The notes under the pieces: model-generated
What the model was told of the DNA's origin: nothing
Database searches by the model: none
What the model saw: the letters and a program-made list of their open reading frames with translations, nothing else
Translations under genes and position numbers: made by a program
NCBI GenBank assembly: GCA_963728825.1
Contig: CAVSLA010000006.1
Coordinates: forward strand, 1-64,000
From: CAVREM01 sp963728825
GTDB taxonomy: Bacteria > Acidobacteriota > Vicinamibacteria > Vicinamibacterales > CAVVIG01
Direction of reading: 5' to 3'
Length of the DNA stretch: 64,000 bases
Part shown: one piece after another, positions 1-9,222 of the stretch
Layout of the letters: every line of letters starts with the position of its first letter
Numbering within the stretch: position 1 is the first letter of the stretch

Positions 1-198
1 CGAACCCTGGGTACAGGTTTTAGCCCGTACAACGGTTTAGCAAACCGCCGCCTTCAGCCTCTCGGCCACCTCACCCTTCGACTCGCTTCGCTCGCTCAGG
101 GCAAGCCCCGCGACCTCGCCTTGCTCGCTCGGGGCAAGCCGCAAACGGAAAGTATACGAGAAATCAGCACTTGCCTGCTCCCACTTTCAGTGGGAACG
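1..198. other. Left-edge non-coding stretch
   Basis: No reading frame here has coding character. Two related copies of a short GC-rich phrase (ctcgctcagggcaagcc near 90-107 and ctcgctcggggcaagcc near 124-140) form an imperfect direct repeat downstream of the leftward serine hydrolase. No U-tract terminator is visible. Confidence 0.4.
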
Positions 199-1611
199 CT
201 ACAGCCCCATCGCCGCGATCACGTCCGCTGAAAACTGCGTGATGTTGAAGCCGGGGCCGCGATCGAGCCCGCGGCGGACAACGATCACGCCCCTCGACGG
301 AACGATCATCGCGTACTGGCCTGCGGCGCCGTTCGGACTGTAGGCGTCGGGCGGCAGGCCGTTCCGTCCACCGTAGACCCAGAACTGCGCGCCGTAGGCC
401 GGATTGGCCGGCGAGGGCGTCGCGACGTACTTGGCCCAGCTCTCGGGGAGAATGCGCTCGCCGTTCCAGACGCCGTTGTTGAGGTACAGCAGGCCGAAGC
501 GGCCGAAGTCTCTCGCCGTGCTCCAGCACTGCCCCGACATCATGAAGTCGCCGTTCCAGTCGGTTTCCGGAATCGTCCGCGTCATCCCGATCTTCCACAG
601 GATCTCCTCGAACGGCATCGCCCAGAAGCGCGGGTCGTCGTTGATCGCCTGGCGCACAGCGCGAACAGACAGAATCGTGTCCGATCCGGCATAGACGAAC
701 CGCGTGCCAGGGACGGAGTCGACGATGTTGAGCGCGGACCGCTCGGCGGCGGCCGCTCCGCCCTGATAGAGCGCCGGCTGCGGATCGCCGGCGTTCTCGG
801 TGTAGAGCCCGCTCGCCATGTGGAGCATGTCGTTGAGGGTGATCTGTCCACGAGGGTCGCCAGGCCGGCGCCATTCGGCGAGCGGCGCCTTCTTGTGGAT
901 GTCCACCAGCCCCTTCTTCACGCCGACGCCAACGACCGTTGCCGCCAGGCTCTTGCACATCGAGTTGGTGCGCGCCGGCATGTGCAGGTTGAAGCCGCTC
1001 TCGTAGCGCTCAGCGACGATCTTGCCGTCCTTGATCACGACGACACCCCAGGTGGATCCCCGGTAGGTCTGACCGTCGAAGGCTTTCGACACGACGGCAT
1101 CGAGCGCGCTCTTCTGCGCCGTGGGCAGACGCGCGGTGGCCTGAGCATCGCCGATCGGCCAGGCGCGCGCGTCAAGGTTGGGCGGCGTCATCGACGCCGG
1201 CAGTCGCGGCAGGTACTTCACCGCGTCGAGGGAGGCGCCGATCGGCAGCTGCGCGCAGCCGAGCGATGGACGCCAGGCCGCGATGCGCGGCGGCATGTCG
1301 GAACGGTAGGTCACCGACACGATCTTGTTCGCGCGATCGATGTCCGTGTTCATCGATGCCGCGGCGGGGGCGCTCCGGTCGGTCGCCGCGATCTGCTCGA
1401 GGCTCATGCCGGCCGTGAAGAGGCCGCCGCAGTAATGGAGCGCGCGCGAGGCGGCCGCCTGCGCGGCCGCGTGACGCTCGCTGGTCATGCGCGGGGTCGC
1501 CTCCTGCGGCGCTGCAGCCGCAGGCCGGGGCGGCGCGGGTTCCTGCCCGCGAACCGCCAACGTCGACATCAGAGTTGTCCCCGCGATCATTGCGGCCGTC
1601 ATCATCCGCAT
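199..1611 (-). CDS. Secreted serine hydrolase, class C beta-lactamase fold
   Basis: A 470-residue exported hydrolase of the beta-lactamase/6-aminohexanoate-dimer-hydrolase family. The start is ATG 1611, preceded by AGGAGG at 7-nt spacing and followed by an N-terminal signal peptide. The family Ser-x-x-Lys nucleophile motif is seen as SMCK at residues 217-220, in TNSMCKSL. A glycine-rich block (PNGAAGQYAMIVPS) near the C terminus corresponds to the family's third active-site strand. An extra N-terminal domain of about 160 residues precedes the catalytic domain. The frame stays open far upstream into the tannase gene, but only because the tannase is frameshifted; the ribosome binding site fixes the real start. 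The gene lies 26 bp after the tannase stop and is probably cotranscribed. The substrate is unknown. Confidence 0.88.
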   Translation of the reverse strand: MRMMTAAMIAGTTLMSTLAVRGQEPAPPRPAAAAPQEATPRMTSERHAAAQAAASRALHYCGGLFTAGMSLEQIAATDRSAPAAASMNTDIDRANKIVSVTYRSDMPPRIAAWRPSLGCAQLPIGASLDAVKYLPRLPASMTPPNLDARAWPIGDAQATARLPTAQKSALDAVVSKAFDGQTYRGSTWGVVVIKDGKIVAERYESGFNLHMPARTNSMCKSLAATVVGVGVKKGLVDIHKKAPLAEWRRPGDPRGQITLNDMLHMASGLYTENAGDPQPALYQGGAAAAERSALNIVDSVPGTRFVYAGSDTILSVRAVRQAINDDPRFWAMPFEEILWKIGMTRTIPETDWNGDFMMSGQCWSTARDFGRFGLLYLNNGVWNGERILPESWAKYVATPSPANPAYGAQFWVYGGRNGLPPDAYSPNGAAGQYAMIVPSRGVIVVRRGLDRGPGFNITQFSADVIAAMGL

Positions 1612-1637
1612 GAGAAGTCCTCCTGAAACGTCGCGCG

Positions 1638-3162
1638 CTACGGCGCCTTGCACACGAAGTTTGCGGCTTCGTCGATGCTGCCGGTGCCCTTGTATGAGGC
1701 CACCTGCGGGTACGGACACAGCGGGCGCGTCCGATCGACCACGCCCTTGGTCGCATGCGACGCGACGATCTGATCGGGCGCGCGTCCCTGCTCGACCCAC
1801 TGCTCGAGCGCGCTGACCGCATCGAACGTATCGGGGCCGACCCCGCCGCTGCAATGCGCCATGCCCGGCGCCATGAAGAGGCGATAGCCCGCGTTCACCT
1901 TCGACAGCCCGCCGAGCGCCTCGACCACCCGCTGATGGTGCAGCGTGACGTTCAACGGCGAGATCTGTGGATCGCTCCAGCCGTGATAGGCGATCAGTTT
2001 CCCACCGCGGTCGATGAACGGCTTCAAGTCGGGATTCAGCGCGTTGATGATGTCGCGATCGACGTCTTCCGCCCGGACGACATCGGTGTCGAAGTTGAAC
2101 TTGTCGACGGTCCAGGCCGGATCGCCAAACACGATGAAGCGGAATTGATCGAGGCCGGTGGCGCGAGCCGACGCGGTCCACCCGAGGTCGGTCCACCCGA
2201 GCTCGCTGCCCGGCGCCAAACCAGCAATGACGCGTTTGGTTTTGGGATTGACGGCGCCGGCATACATCAGGCGCGCGGTTTCGACCTGCGCTTTCGAGAG
2301 ACATGAACCGTCCGCCGACGACCCACGGCACTCGAGGACGCCAGGATCGAACTTGCACTGCTGCGGGTTTTCGATGAGGCCATCCTTCACGCCGTCGTGC
2401 GCATCGCATGACGCGACGACAGCGGCATGGAGAAGCTGCCGCGCCGGCTGAAGCAGGCGGGCGTCGGCATTCGACTGGAGCACCTGCTCGACCTGCACGG
2501 CGCGCGCTGCCCGAGAGGTCCAGTCGAGGCCGGGCGAGCCGGCAATGATGCCATTGAAGTCCTGGGGAAAGCGCTGCGCGGCTGCCATCCCCTGGCGCCC
2601 GCCGGCCGAGCAGCCATTCCAGTACCGAGAACCGTGGCCCCTGATCGTAGTGGGTCGTGATGATCTGCTTCGAGGCGGTCGTCATCTCGTGGACCGCCCG
2701 CCATCCGAAATCGATGACCTTCTCGGGATGGCCGACCGCCCAGCTCGCGGTGTTGCCGGTGTGGCCCGTGTCCGTCGAGCTCGTCGCGTAGCCGCGGGTC
2801 AGGGACGCCGCCATCGCGGCGTAATTGATGCTCCCGTTGAAGGCGCCGTTGCCGACTGCCAGAAACTTCCCGTTCCAGCCGGCGGCCGGCAGCCACACTT
2901 CGACTTTGATGTCTGAATCGCTCGAGGGCTTCAGCGTCGCCGCTACGCGGCAGAACGCCGGCAGGGCACGAAAGGCGCGGTTCTCACCAGTCGCTCCGGG
3001 CGGCGTGAACGCCCCGGCCTGGACCAGTTGCGCCCCGGTCACCGTGCCATTGGGCACGGCCAGCGTCGCCAGTTGTTCGCACGGTGTGCCGGCAGCCTCG
3101 GGATGCATCGGCAACATGCCCGCCAGGACCACCGCCGCCAGACAGGCCTTCACGATTCTCAT
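1638..3162 (-). pseudogene. Tannase/feruloyl esterase family, frameshifted at the active site
   Basis: An exported ester hydrolase of the tannase/feruloyl esterase family, predicted to cleave gallate or ferulate esters. It starts at ATG 3162 behind GAGAGGAG with a signal peptide (MRIVKACLAAVVLAG). Codons 1 to about 179 are in one frame. At about 2625 the frame changes by one base, and the remaining 329 codons (to 1638) continue in another. Rejoined, it is about 508 residues, normal for the family. The CS-D-HC catalytic motif is complete across the two frames: CS in WNGCSAGG, D in HGWSDPQ, HC in PGMAHCSGG. The shift falls about two codons before the catalytic Cys-Ser. It could be an assembly error in the run CGGTTCTCGG or a genuine inactivation. 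The serine hydrolase gene follows on the same strand. Confidence 0.8.
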
Positions 3163-3295
3163 GGCCGCTCCTCTCCCCGGCACGAGATTACCTCCACCGC
3201 AGCTGGTTCGCGATGGGAAATCAGTCGCGTCCCTATCGGGGCGGCGGCTACGCGGCGGAACGCCACCGTCAGCCCGCGTGCGCCTGCCGATGACG

Positions 3296-3324
3296 TTGAC
3301 AGGCCGCAGGGCGGCTTCTACCCT
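3296..3324 (+). promoter_or_regulatory. Candidate sigma-70-type promoter
   Basis: TTGACA at 3296-3301 is an exact -35 consensus. It is followed by a 17-base spacer and TACCCT at 3319-3324 as a weak -10. It lies 40 bp upstream of the lipoprotein start at 3364, between divergent genes. Confidence 0.4.
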
Positions 3325-3363
3325 GACCCTGCGCGCCAGTACGGGTAATCGGAGGGACAGCTC

Positions 3364-4020
3364 ATGCGAATCGCCCTGCTGCTCATTGCGATTTCCACAG
3401 CCGCCGCGTGTGACGAGGACTCCCCGACCGCGCCGTCAGGTCCGTCCGCAAGCTTCTTCGTGACGAGCGCGACGAGCGTCACTGGCAATCTCGGAGGACT
3501 GGCCGCAGCGGACGCGACGTGCCAGCGGCTTGCCGCCGCCGTGGGCTTGGGCGCGCGTAGCTGGCGCGCCTACCTCAGCGTCGAGCGGGATCCAGCGAAC
3601 GGCAATCAACCCACCCATGCACGAGACCGCATCGGCACCGGGCCGTGGCACAACACCCAGCTCCAGCTGATCGCGAATAGCCTGGCCGACCTCCATACCC
3701 GCCCCGGTGATGCGGCGTTGTTTCTCGATGAGCGCGGGCAGCGGGTCAACGGCCAGTGGACCGGTTCGCCCACTCCGAACGAGCATGACATCCTGACCGG
3801 CTCGAACGCTGACGGGACGGTTGCAGCGGGCCTCACCTGCGCGGATTGGACGAGCGACTCCGCTGTCGTCACCGCCCAAGTCGGGCATTCAGATGGCATG
3901 GGCCCCAACCAGAGCACGGCTGGCACGTTGTCGTCCTGGAACGCGGCGCACACGAACCAGAACTGCGCGAACACGGTGCCCCGCGGCGGCGCCGGCCGCT
4001 TTTACTGCTTCGCCCGATAG
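3364..4020 (+). CDS. Lipoprotein with DUF1554/endostatin-like domain
   Basis: A 218-residue lipoprotein. The N terminus is a hydrophobic signal ending in a lipobox (STAAAC) with the lipidated Cys at residue 16, followed by an acidic, Pro-rich linker. The mature domain begins FFVTSATSVTGNLGG and contains C-QRLAAAVG, SWRAYLS and a C-terminal SWNAAH...C...GRFYCF block. This layout resembles the DUF1554 and endostatin-like C-type-lectin folds of secreted proteins. Four cysteines in the mature part could pair as disulfides. The start follows GGAGGGACAGCTC. The family call is by eye; lipoprotein status is much surer than the domain. Confidence 0.72.
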   Translation: MRIALLLIAISTAAACDEDSPTAPSGPSASFFVTSATSVTGNLGGLAAADATCQRLAAAVGLGARSWRAYLSVERDPANGNQPTHARDRIGTGPWHNTQLQLIANSLADLHTRPGDAALFLDERGQRVNGQWTGSPTPNEHDILTGSNADGTVAAGLTCADWTSDSAVVTAQVGHSDGMGPNQSTAGTLSSWNAAHTNQNCANTVPRGGAGRFYCFAR

Positions 4021-4100
4021 GTCGGCCTCGTAAAGCGGTAGCGCCGAAGGGCACGCAAAGGCATGTATCGTGCGTCTCAGCTTCCCCAAAAGGAGGGGGC

Positions 4101-4502
4101 ATGCCCACCGCTACCGTCGAGCAGGAAGTGCTCGAGCTCGAGAAAACATACTGGCAGGCGATCAAGGACCGGGACGTCGAAACGGTCACGCGTCTGAGCG
4201 ATGACCCATGCACCATCGCCGGCGCGCAGGGCGTGCGCAGCATCGACCGGCGCACGCTGGCCGGCCTCATGAAGGACACGCCCTACACCATGCACTCGTT
4301 CAGAATCGGCAGAAACGCCGAGGTGCGGATGCTCGGCAACGACGTGGCGATCATCGCGTATGAGGTTCACGAGGATCTGACCGTCGACGGGAAACCGGTA
4401 TCACTTGACGCCGCTGACACCTCGACCTGGGTGCGCCGCAACGGCAGCTGGGTGTGTGCGCTGCACACTGAATCGTTGAGAGGGGACCCGTTCGGACGGT
4501 AG
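4101..4502 (+). CDS. NTF2-like (SnoaL/DUF4440) domain protein
   Basis: A 133-residue cytoplasmic protein with an NTF2-like cone fold. Visible signs are an N-terminal helix (EQEVLELEKTYWQAIKDRD), a short VTRLSDDPCTIAG strand-turn and a C-terminal strand ending in ADTSTWVRRNGSWVCALH, which is typical of DUF4440 proteins. An upstream in-frame extension exists, but ATG 4101 has AAAAGGAGGGGG directly before it. No catalytic residues are evident; such proteins are often ligand-binding or of unknown function. It is convergent with the histone-like gene. Confidence 0.8.
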   Translation: MPTATVEQEVLELEKTYWQAIKDRDVETVTRLSDDPCTIAGAQGVRSIDRRTLAGLMKDTPYTMHSFRIGRNAEVRMLGNDVAIIAYEVHEDLTVDGKPVSLDAADTSTWVRRNGSWVCALHTESLRGDPFGR

Positions 4503-4587
4503 TCGAGAGTCGAGAGTCGATAGTCGGGAGTCAGTAGTCCGTAGTCGAGAATCAGGCTACCGACTCTCGACTACCGACTCTCGACTA
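4503..4587. repeat. AGTCGAGAGTCG repeat cluster forming a large hairpin
   Basis: Bases 4503-4545 hold several degenerate copies of agtcgagagtcgatagtcg, and 4557-4587 hold two inverted copies (ctaccgactctcgactaccg...). The two arms can pair into a long imperfect stem between two convergent genes. It may act as a bidirectional terminator or be a dispersed intergenic repeat. Confidence 0.7.
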
Positions 4588-5004
4588 TCAGCGTTTGCGG
4601 CCGGCTTTGCGCTTGCCGCCGCGTTTCGCGGCGCCTTTTCGGGCGCCCTTTCGCATGCTCGCACTCCGGCCGCCCTTTTTCTTCTTGGCGGCACCCTTGG
4701 CCTTGCGGGCGCCTCCGCGCTTGGCGGCCGCCTTGCGGGCGGCTGGCTTGCGGGCCGCGGGCTTGCGCGCAGCAGCCTTGGGCGCAGCGGCCTTGGGCGC
4801 TGCCGCCTTGGGGGCCGGGGCCTTGCGCGGCGCAGCGCCGCCGCGTGCGCGAGCGCCGCCGCTTACCCGGCCGGTCGATTCGCCGCCTGCCATATCGAGG
4901 TCGGCATCGGTCTCGCCGGCGGCGTCGATTTCCGCCATTTCGGTGCCGCCACCAATCTCGTCGTCCGGCAATCCCATCCCGTTATCGTCGAAATCATCCT
5001 GCAT
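4588..5004 (-). CDS. Histone H1-like Lys/Ala-rich DNA-binding protein
   Basis: A 138-residue protein with split charge. Residues 1-45 are acidic (MQDDFDDNGMGLPDDEIGGG and on), while residues 50-138 are Arg/Lys/Ala/Pro-rich with AAPKAAAPK and KPAARKPAARK repeats and a very basic end (KRGGKRKAGRKR). This resembles bacterial H1-like (HC1/AlgP-type) tails that bind DNA without sequence specificity. The acidic head could limit DNA binding or contact partners. The repetitive tail is prone to length change. No enzymatic motif is present. Confidence 0.8.
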   Translation of the reverse strand: MQDDFDDNGMGLPDDEIGGGTEMAEIDAAGETDADLDMAGGESTGRVSGGARARGGAAPRKAPAPKAAAPKAAAPKAAARKPAARKPAARKAAAKRGGARKAKGAAKKKKGGRSASMRKGARKGAAKRGGKRKAGRKR

Positions 5005-5074
5005 GGAGCGCCTCGTTGGGGGTCTTCAACCCCGTGTATAGAGGGCTTACTGTTGACCAGCCTGCACGCGCGTG

Positions 5075-6469
5075 TCAAATCGCGCGCGAATAGAGATCGA
5101 GCACGCGCTCGATCGCCCGCCGGCAGACCGCGCAGAACGGCACGGCATCCCGGGTGAACATGATGCAGTCCGCTTCCGGGCGGAAGAACCCGCGGGCTTC
5201 GTAATTGGCCCCTTCGTACGCCCCTACCACGCCCGGTCGCAGCAGCGCCGTATCGTGTCGCATCTGCTCGCGGAACAGATCGTCCATCTCGCTCTCGGGG
5301 CGATTTTCGGCGCGAATACGCCGGCGCCGCTCCTGGATGGCGCGCGAGTGCTCCTCGAACTGATCCTTCGGCCACGGCGTCGGCAGCGGTGTGCCGGGCT
5401 TCATCAGGTCCCGCCATTTGAGTGCCGCCGGATCGAGTAACGCCGTGACGTTCGGTTCCCACGGCTCGACGCGATCGGTCGCGGGCAGATAGGCGACATC
5501 GGACGTGTAGTACTCGTCGGCAAGCGCCGCGAGGTGGTGGCCGAACTCGTGAATGAAAACATACGGCGCCCACGCGCTGTCGGCGGCCACCGTGCTGTAG
5601 AGGCCATAGATGCCGCCGCCGCCGTAGGTCGCGCTGTTCGTCAGGATCTCCACGACGTCGTACGGCGCGTTGGCGGCGATCTCGCGAAAGGCACGATTGT
5701 CGAAGGTCAGGATGTAGCGCTCCGAGTCGAAGGCATCGTAGGTGGCGCCGACCGGCGAACGCCGGTGAATGCCTTGCGACGGCCGCGACACGCCCGACTG
5801 CGGCGCCGCCGGCACGAGACCCCAGACGTTGATGTCGCGCTGACGTTCCTTGAAGGGCGATGTCTCGAACAGCACCCGCGTCAATCGTCTGGCGTCGCGT
5901 TCGAACTTGCCACGTTCGGCGGCGGTGTAGCCGTCGCCGAGGATCAGCAGATCGAGCTTGTCCGTCGGATCGCCCGAGACGTGGATCCGCATCAACGAAC
6001 CGGCCGGCGCGGGCGACGCGCCGCGCACGATGAACTTGTCGCGCGGGTCGACCGGCAGCGTCCAGATCGATTGAAAGACGTTGCGGGCATCCCGCTTCTT
6101 GACGACGACGCGCGCCGGCTGTTCGACCGCCGGAAAGCGCAGCGACTCCGAGAAGGTCCGGTTGATCGTGGTGGCTTCCGCGGTCGTTTCCCACTCTCCG
6201 TAGATCGAGCTGAATCCGCGTGAATAAAGCAGCTTGCCGCTCGCCGCGTCGACCACCTCAAAGAAGTACTTGCCGAGGTTCGTGTCATCGATCGTTCGCT
6301 TCGAGTTGCCGGGCCACGGCAGCGGTTCGATGACCATCCGATCGAGACTGAAGCGTTCTTCCTTGCTGTTGCCGGTGTGGTAGTAATCGATGCGCATCGT
6401 ATCGGCGGCCGCGGCGGGGGCGGCGATCGCCAGCACGGCAAGAAGCATCGCGCCTATCTGTGGCCTCAC
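5075..6469 (-). CDS. M64-family (IgA peptidase-like) zinc metallopeptidase
   Basis: A 464-residue secreted metalloprotease. The start is GTG 6469: it follows GGAGGAAACGAC and overlaps the upstream stop in GTGA. A signal peptide (MLLAVLAIAAPAAAA) follows. An N-terminal beta-rich domain leads to a catalytic domain with LLILGDGYTAAERGKF, the M64 hallmark, and the zinc motif HEFGHHLAALADEYY, in which two His and a downstream Asp are the expected ligands. A Cys pair (CAVCRR) near the C terminus may form a disulfide. The gene is translationally coupled to the NUDIX gene. The protein substrate is unknown. Confidence 0.9.
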   Translation of the reverse strand: MRPQIGAMLLAVLAIAAPAAAADTMRIDYYHTGNSKEERFSLDRMVIEPLPWPGNSKRTIDDTNLGKYFFEVVDAASGKLLYSRGFSSIYGEWETTAEATTINRTFSESLRFPAVEQPARVVVKKRDARNVFQSIWTLPVDPRDKFIVRGASPAPAGSLMRIHVSGDPTDKLDLLILGDGYTAAERGKFERDARRLTRVLFETSPFKERQRDINVWGLVPAAPQSGVSRPSQGIHRRSPVGATYDAFDSERYILTFDNRAFREIAANAPYDVVEILTNSATYGGGGIYGLYSTVAADSAWAPYVFIHEFGHHLAALADEYYTSDVAYLPATDRVEPWEPNVTALLDPAALKWRDLMKPGTPLPTPWPKDQFEEHSRAIQERRRRIRAENRPESEMDDLFREQMRHDTALLRPGVVGAYEGANYEARGFFRPEADCIMFTRDAVPFCAVCRRAIERVLDLYSRAI

Positions 6470-7320
6470 GTCGTTTCCTCCACGGGTCCCCACGCACCAT
6501 CGCGCAGGGCAAATCGCCGCTCATAGGCCGTCGCATCGGGGGCGTCGTCGACCGGCATGACGAGAATGCGCCCTCCGCCCTGCTCGACGACCGCTGGTTC
6601 GCGGCGCACCACGCGCCGCCGAGCGGCCCACTGCAGCGCGGCGTCGACGCTGGTGTGCCGTTCGAGCTCGCGCAGGGTGACCCAGGTTGGCGGCGGCAAC
6701 ACGATGTCGCGGCGCCGCGCCGCGCGAATGGCCTCGGCCGGAGTCAGCCACACGCCGTCGGTCGTCTCGCGATCGTCGTGAGCCGGCACCTGGTCAATCG
6801 GCACCCGCGTGACGAAGAACCTGGTGTCGAAGCGCCGCCCCTCGATTGGCAGCGGCGGTGTCACCCAATGCGAGAACAACACGAGCGTATCGAGCGCCAG
6901 CCGCAGCGACTCCCGCTCGGCAATCCAGCGCAGCGGGCGAGTGCCGGCGTGAACGTCCGCCCGGTAGTGCGTGAACCGGCCGTGCGCGTCGACGTCGGCG
7001 AGCGACACGAACCGGTCGGGCGCCGCGCGCGCCAGCAGAACGCCCGCCTCCTCGAACAGCTCGCGGACGGCGGCCACATGGAACGCTCTCGCTTCGTGGG
7101 CGGACAGCTCAGACAGCTGGCGATCCGCGTGATCCAGCCCGTCGCACCAGTTCTCGGTCGCGCTTCCTCCGTCTGAGGCGTCGACCCGCCCGCCGGGAAA
7201 GACATGCGCTCCGCGAAACGCTGTTCCAGAATGACGGCGGACCATGAACACTTCGGGACCGGCATTGCTGTCGCGGAGCACGACGACGGTTGCCGCCGGC
7301 CGCGGCGTGTCCTCCACCAC
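6466..7320 (-). CDS. NUDIX hydrolase (NUDT19/coenzyme A diphosphatase-like)
   Basis: A 284-residue hydrolase predicted to cleave nucleoside-diphosphate-linked compounds. The NUDIX box lies in the HVFPGGRVD...AAVRELFEEAGV region, with an insertion of about 40 residues between the GG and the REL-EEAG helix, as in the NUDT19/RP2p type. Start choice: GTG 7320 leaves 43 bp to the divergent PHP gene. The frame is open further upstream, but that would overlap the PHP coding region. The ribosome binding site is weak. The gene is cotranscribed with the M64 peptidase through a 4-bp overlap. Confidence 0.85.
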   Translation of the reverse strand: MVEDTPRPAATVVVLRDSNAGPEVFMVRRHSGTAFRGAHVFPGGRVDASDGGSATENWCDGLDHADRQLSELSAHEARAFHVAAVRELFEEAGVLLARAAPDRFVSLADVDAHGRFTHYRADVHAGTRPLRWIAERESLRLALDTLVLFSHWVTPPLPIEGRRFDTRFFVTRVPIDQVPAHDDRETTDGVWLTPAEAIRAARRRDIVLPPPTWVTLRELERHTSVDAALQWAARRRVVRREPAVVEQGGGRILVMPVDDAPDATAYERRFALRDGAWGPVEETT

Positions 7321-7363
7321 GTCTGAACCATAACACGGCGCTCGATTTGCTTGAGGTAGCCGC

Positions 7364-8476
7364 GTGGCCAAGCCGCCAGCCGACACCAACATCCTGATCG
7401 CGTCGCTGCTCCGCGATCTGGCGTCGGTCCAGAAATCGGCGCAGAGCAAGTGGGGCTACAAGCGCGCGGCGTCGGCCATCCTCGAGCTCGACGAACCGAT
7501 CGAACGCCTGCGCCTGCCGGACGGCACGCTCCGCAAGATCCCGAACGTCGGCCCGTCATCGCTGCGAGTGATCATGGAGGCGCTCGAAACCGGCGGCTCC
7601 CCGATCGTCGAGCGGGCAATCGCGGCCGCTGGACGAGGCGACGAGATCGTCAAGAGCCGCGCGCTGCGCAGCAACTTCCTGAGCCGCGCCCAGGTGGTGG
7701 CCGCCCTCCGCAACACGAAACTTCGCGGACCGCGTCCGGCCGACTATCGCGGCGACCTTCAGATGCACTCGGTCTGGAGTGATGGCTCCAACACCCTCGA
7801 AGAGATGATCGCGGCGTGTCTCGAACGCGGCTACAGCTATTGCGCGATCACCGACCATTCATACGGATTGCCGATCGCTCGCGGCGTATCGATGGCCGAT
7901 CTGGCCCGCCAGCATCTCGAAATCGACGCGTTGAACCGGAAGTTCGCTGGACGGTTCCGGATGCTCAAGGGCATCGAAGCGAACATCCGTGCTGACGGCG
8001 GTCTCGACATGCCGCCGGGCGAACTCGCCGGGCTCGAGCTGGTCGTCGCATCGCCGCATTCCAGCCTCCGGTCCCCGACCGATCAGACGCCGCGAATGAT
8101 CGCGGCCGTGACGACGGCCGGCGTCCATATCCTCGGGCATCCGCGCGGGCGGATGTTCGGATCGCGGCCCGGCGTCAGCGCCAGGTGGGACGACGTCTTT
8201 GCCGCGGCGGCCCAGTCGCGGGTGGCGATCGAGATCGATGGCGACCCGGCGCGGCAGGACCTCGACTTCGCGCTCGCCCGCCGCGCGGTCGATGCCGGCT
8301 GCCTGGTCGCGCTGGACAGCGATGCGCACTCCACGCGCGAGCTGCGATACACCGAGACCGCCCTGGCTCACGCCCGTCTTGCCGGTGTTCCGACGGATCG
8401 GGTCGTCAACTGCTGGCCGATCGATCGGTTGCTCGACTGGTTACGGGAGCGAAGTCACGGCCTGGTCCGCCTGTAG
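7364..8476 (+). CDS. HhH-PHP phosphoesterase, PolX-like without polymerase domain
   Basis: A 370-residue protein. Residues 1-115 form a helix-hairpin-helix region (IPNVGPSSLRVIMEAL). Residues 125-350 are a PHP phosphoesterase domain with metal-site blocks in order: GDLQMHSVWSDG, AITDHSYG, GIEANI, ASPHSS, LGHPRGR, IEIDG and DSDAHS. The order matches the C-terminal half of family X polymerases (PolX), but the nucleotidyltransferase domain is absent. It is probably a nuclease or phosphatase in DNA repair. Start GTG 7364 follows TTGAGGTAGCC. Its 3' end overlaps the convergent methyltransferase by 22 bp. Confidence 0.88.
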   Translation: MAKPPADTNILIASLLRDLASVQKSAQSKWGYKRAASAILELDEPIERLRLPDGTLRKIPNVGPSSLRVIMEALETGGSPIVERAIAAAGRGDEIVKSRALRSNFLSRAQVVAALRNTKLRGPRPADYRGDLQMHSVWSDGSNTLEEMIAACLERGYSYCAITDHSYGLPIARGVSMADLARQHLEIDALNRKFAGRFRMLKGIEANIRADGGLDMPPGELAGLELVVASPHSSLRSPTDQTPRMIAAVTTAGVHILGHPRGRMFGSRPGVSARWDDVFAAAAQSRVAIEIDGDPARQDLDFALARRAVDAGCLVALDSDAHSTRELRYTETALAHARLAGVPTDRVVNCWPIDRLLDWLRERSHGLVRL

Positions 8477-9222
8477 CCCGACTTCGGCGCAATCCACAAC
8501 GATCGTGCGGTCAGCTCGCGATGATCGAGACCGGCAGCGCGATCCAGCTTGGCCACGATATCTGGCAGCTTCGTTCGAAACCGCCACTCATCCCCCTGCC
8601 CGCCAACGGGAGCGAAGGCGGACTGCCAGGCGGACCACCACGGCGCGACCGCTCGTGCCAGCGGCTCGACGATCAGGATCGCGTTCCCCCGCCCGGCGCG
8701 ATCGAGCAGCCGGGTCAGCAGACGATCCCGCGCCGCATCGGAGAGCTCGTTGATCGTGAAGCCCGCGAGAAAAGCCGCTTCCGCCGGCCAGGGGGCGGCA
8801 GTGGCGTCGCCCTGACTGGTCCGGACCGAAACGGCGAAATGCCGGCAGGTGCGAATGGCCTCAGCCAGCGCCCATGAACTGCGGTCGATTGCGAGCACTG
8901 ATCGGATCGCCGCCGACTGCTCGGCCCACGCCACGGCGGACGCTCCCGTCCCGCAACCGAGGTCGACCAGTGTCCGTGCACCTGGTGCGGCCCCCAGGCG
9001 TTCGACGACCGTCCTCAGCGTCAGGTAGTGAAGAGGAGCGTAAAACAGCGCGAAGGCGGCGCGTTTGCCAGCGCCCGACAGCGCGGCGCCTTCCTGAATC
9101 TTCCCGCGGCGTTCCACATACGTGGCAGACAGCGCGCGCAGTGCCCGCGACACCTCGGCGAACCGAAGCTCTGCCAGATGGCGTGCTTCGAGGTCGCGGA
9201 CCCACTGATCGAAGGGCGACAT
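8455..9222 (-). CDS. Class I SAM-dependent methyltransferase
   Basis: A 255-residue methyltransferase. The SAM-binding motif I is LVDLGCGTGASAVAWA, followed by an acidic strand end (VLAIDRSSWAL). The post-I region (FLAGFTINELSDAAR) and IVEPLARAV resemble Rsm22-type rRNA methyltransferase-like proteins, but that link is tentative. ATG 9222 is preferred to the upstream TTG 9270, which has no ribosome binding site; support for ATG 9222 is also weak. Its stop lies inside the convergent PHP gene. Confidence 0.83.
   Translation of the reverse strand: MSPFDQWVRDLEARHLAELRFAEVSRALRALSATYVERRGKIQEGAALSGAGKRAAFALFYAPLHYLTLRTVVERLGAAPGARTLVDLGCGTGASAVAWAEQSAAIRSVLAIDRSSWALAEAIRTCRHFAVSVRTSQGDATAAPWPAEAAFLAGFTINELSDAARDRLLTRLLDRAGRGNAILIVEPLARAVAPWWSAWQSAFAPVGGQGDEWRFRTKLPDIVAKLDRAAGLDHRELTARSLWIAPKSGYRRTRP

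Noticed and set aside
199..3183. A single 994-codon open frame on the minus strand
   Set aside because: It joins the start of the tannase to the serine hydrolase through out-of-frame tannase sequence. The two are separate genes; the tannase is frameshifted near 2625 and the hydrolase has its own ribosome binding site.
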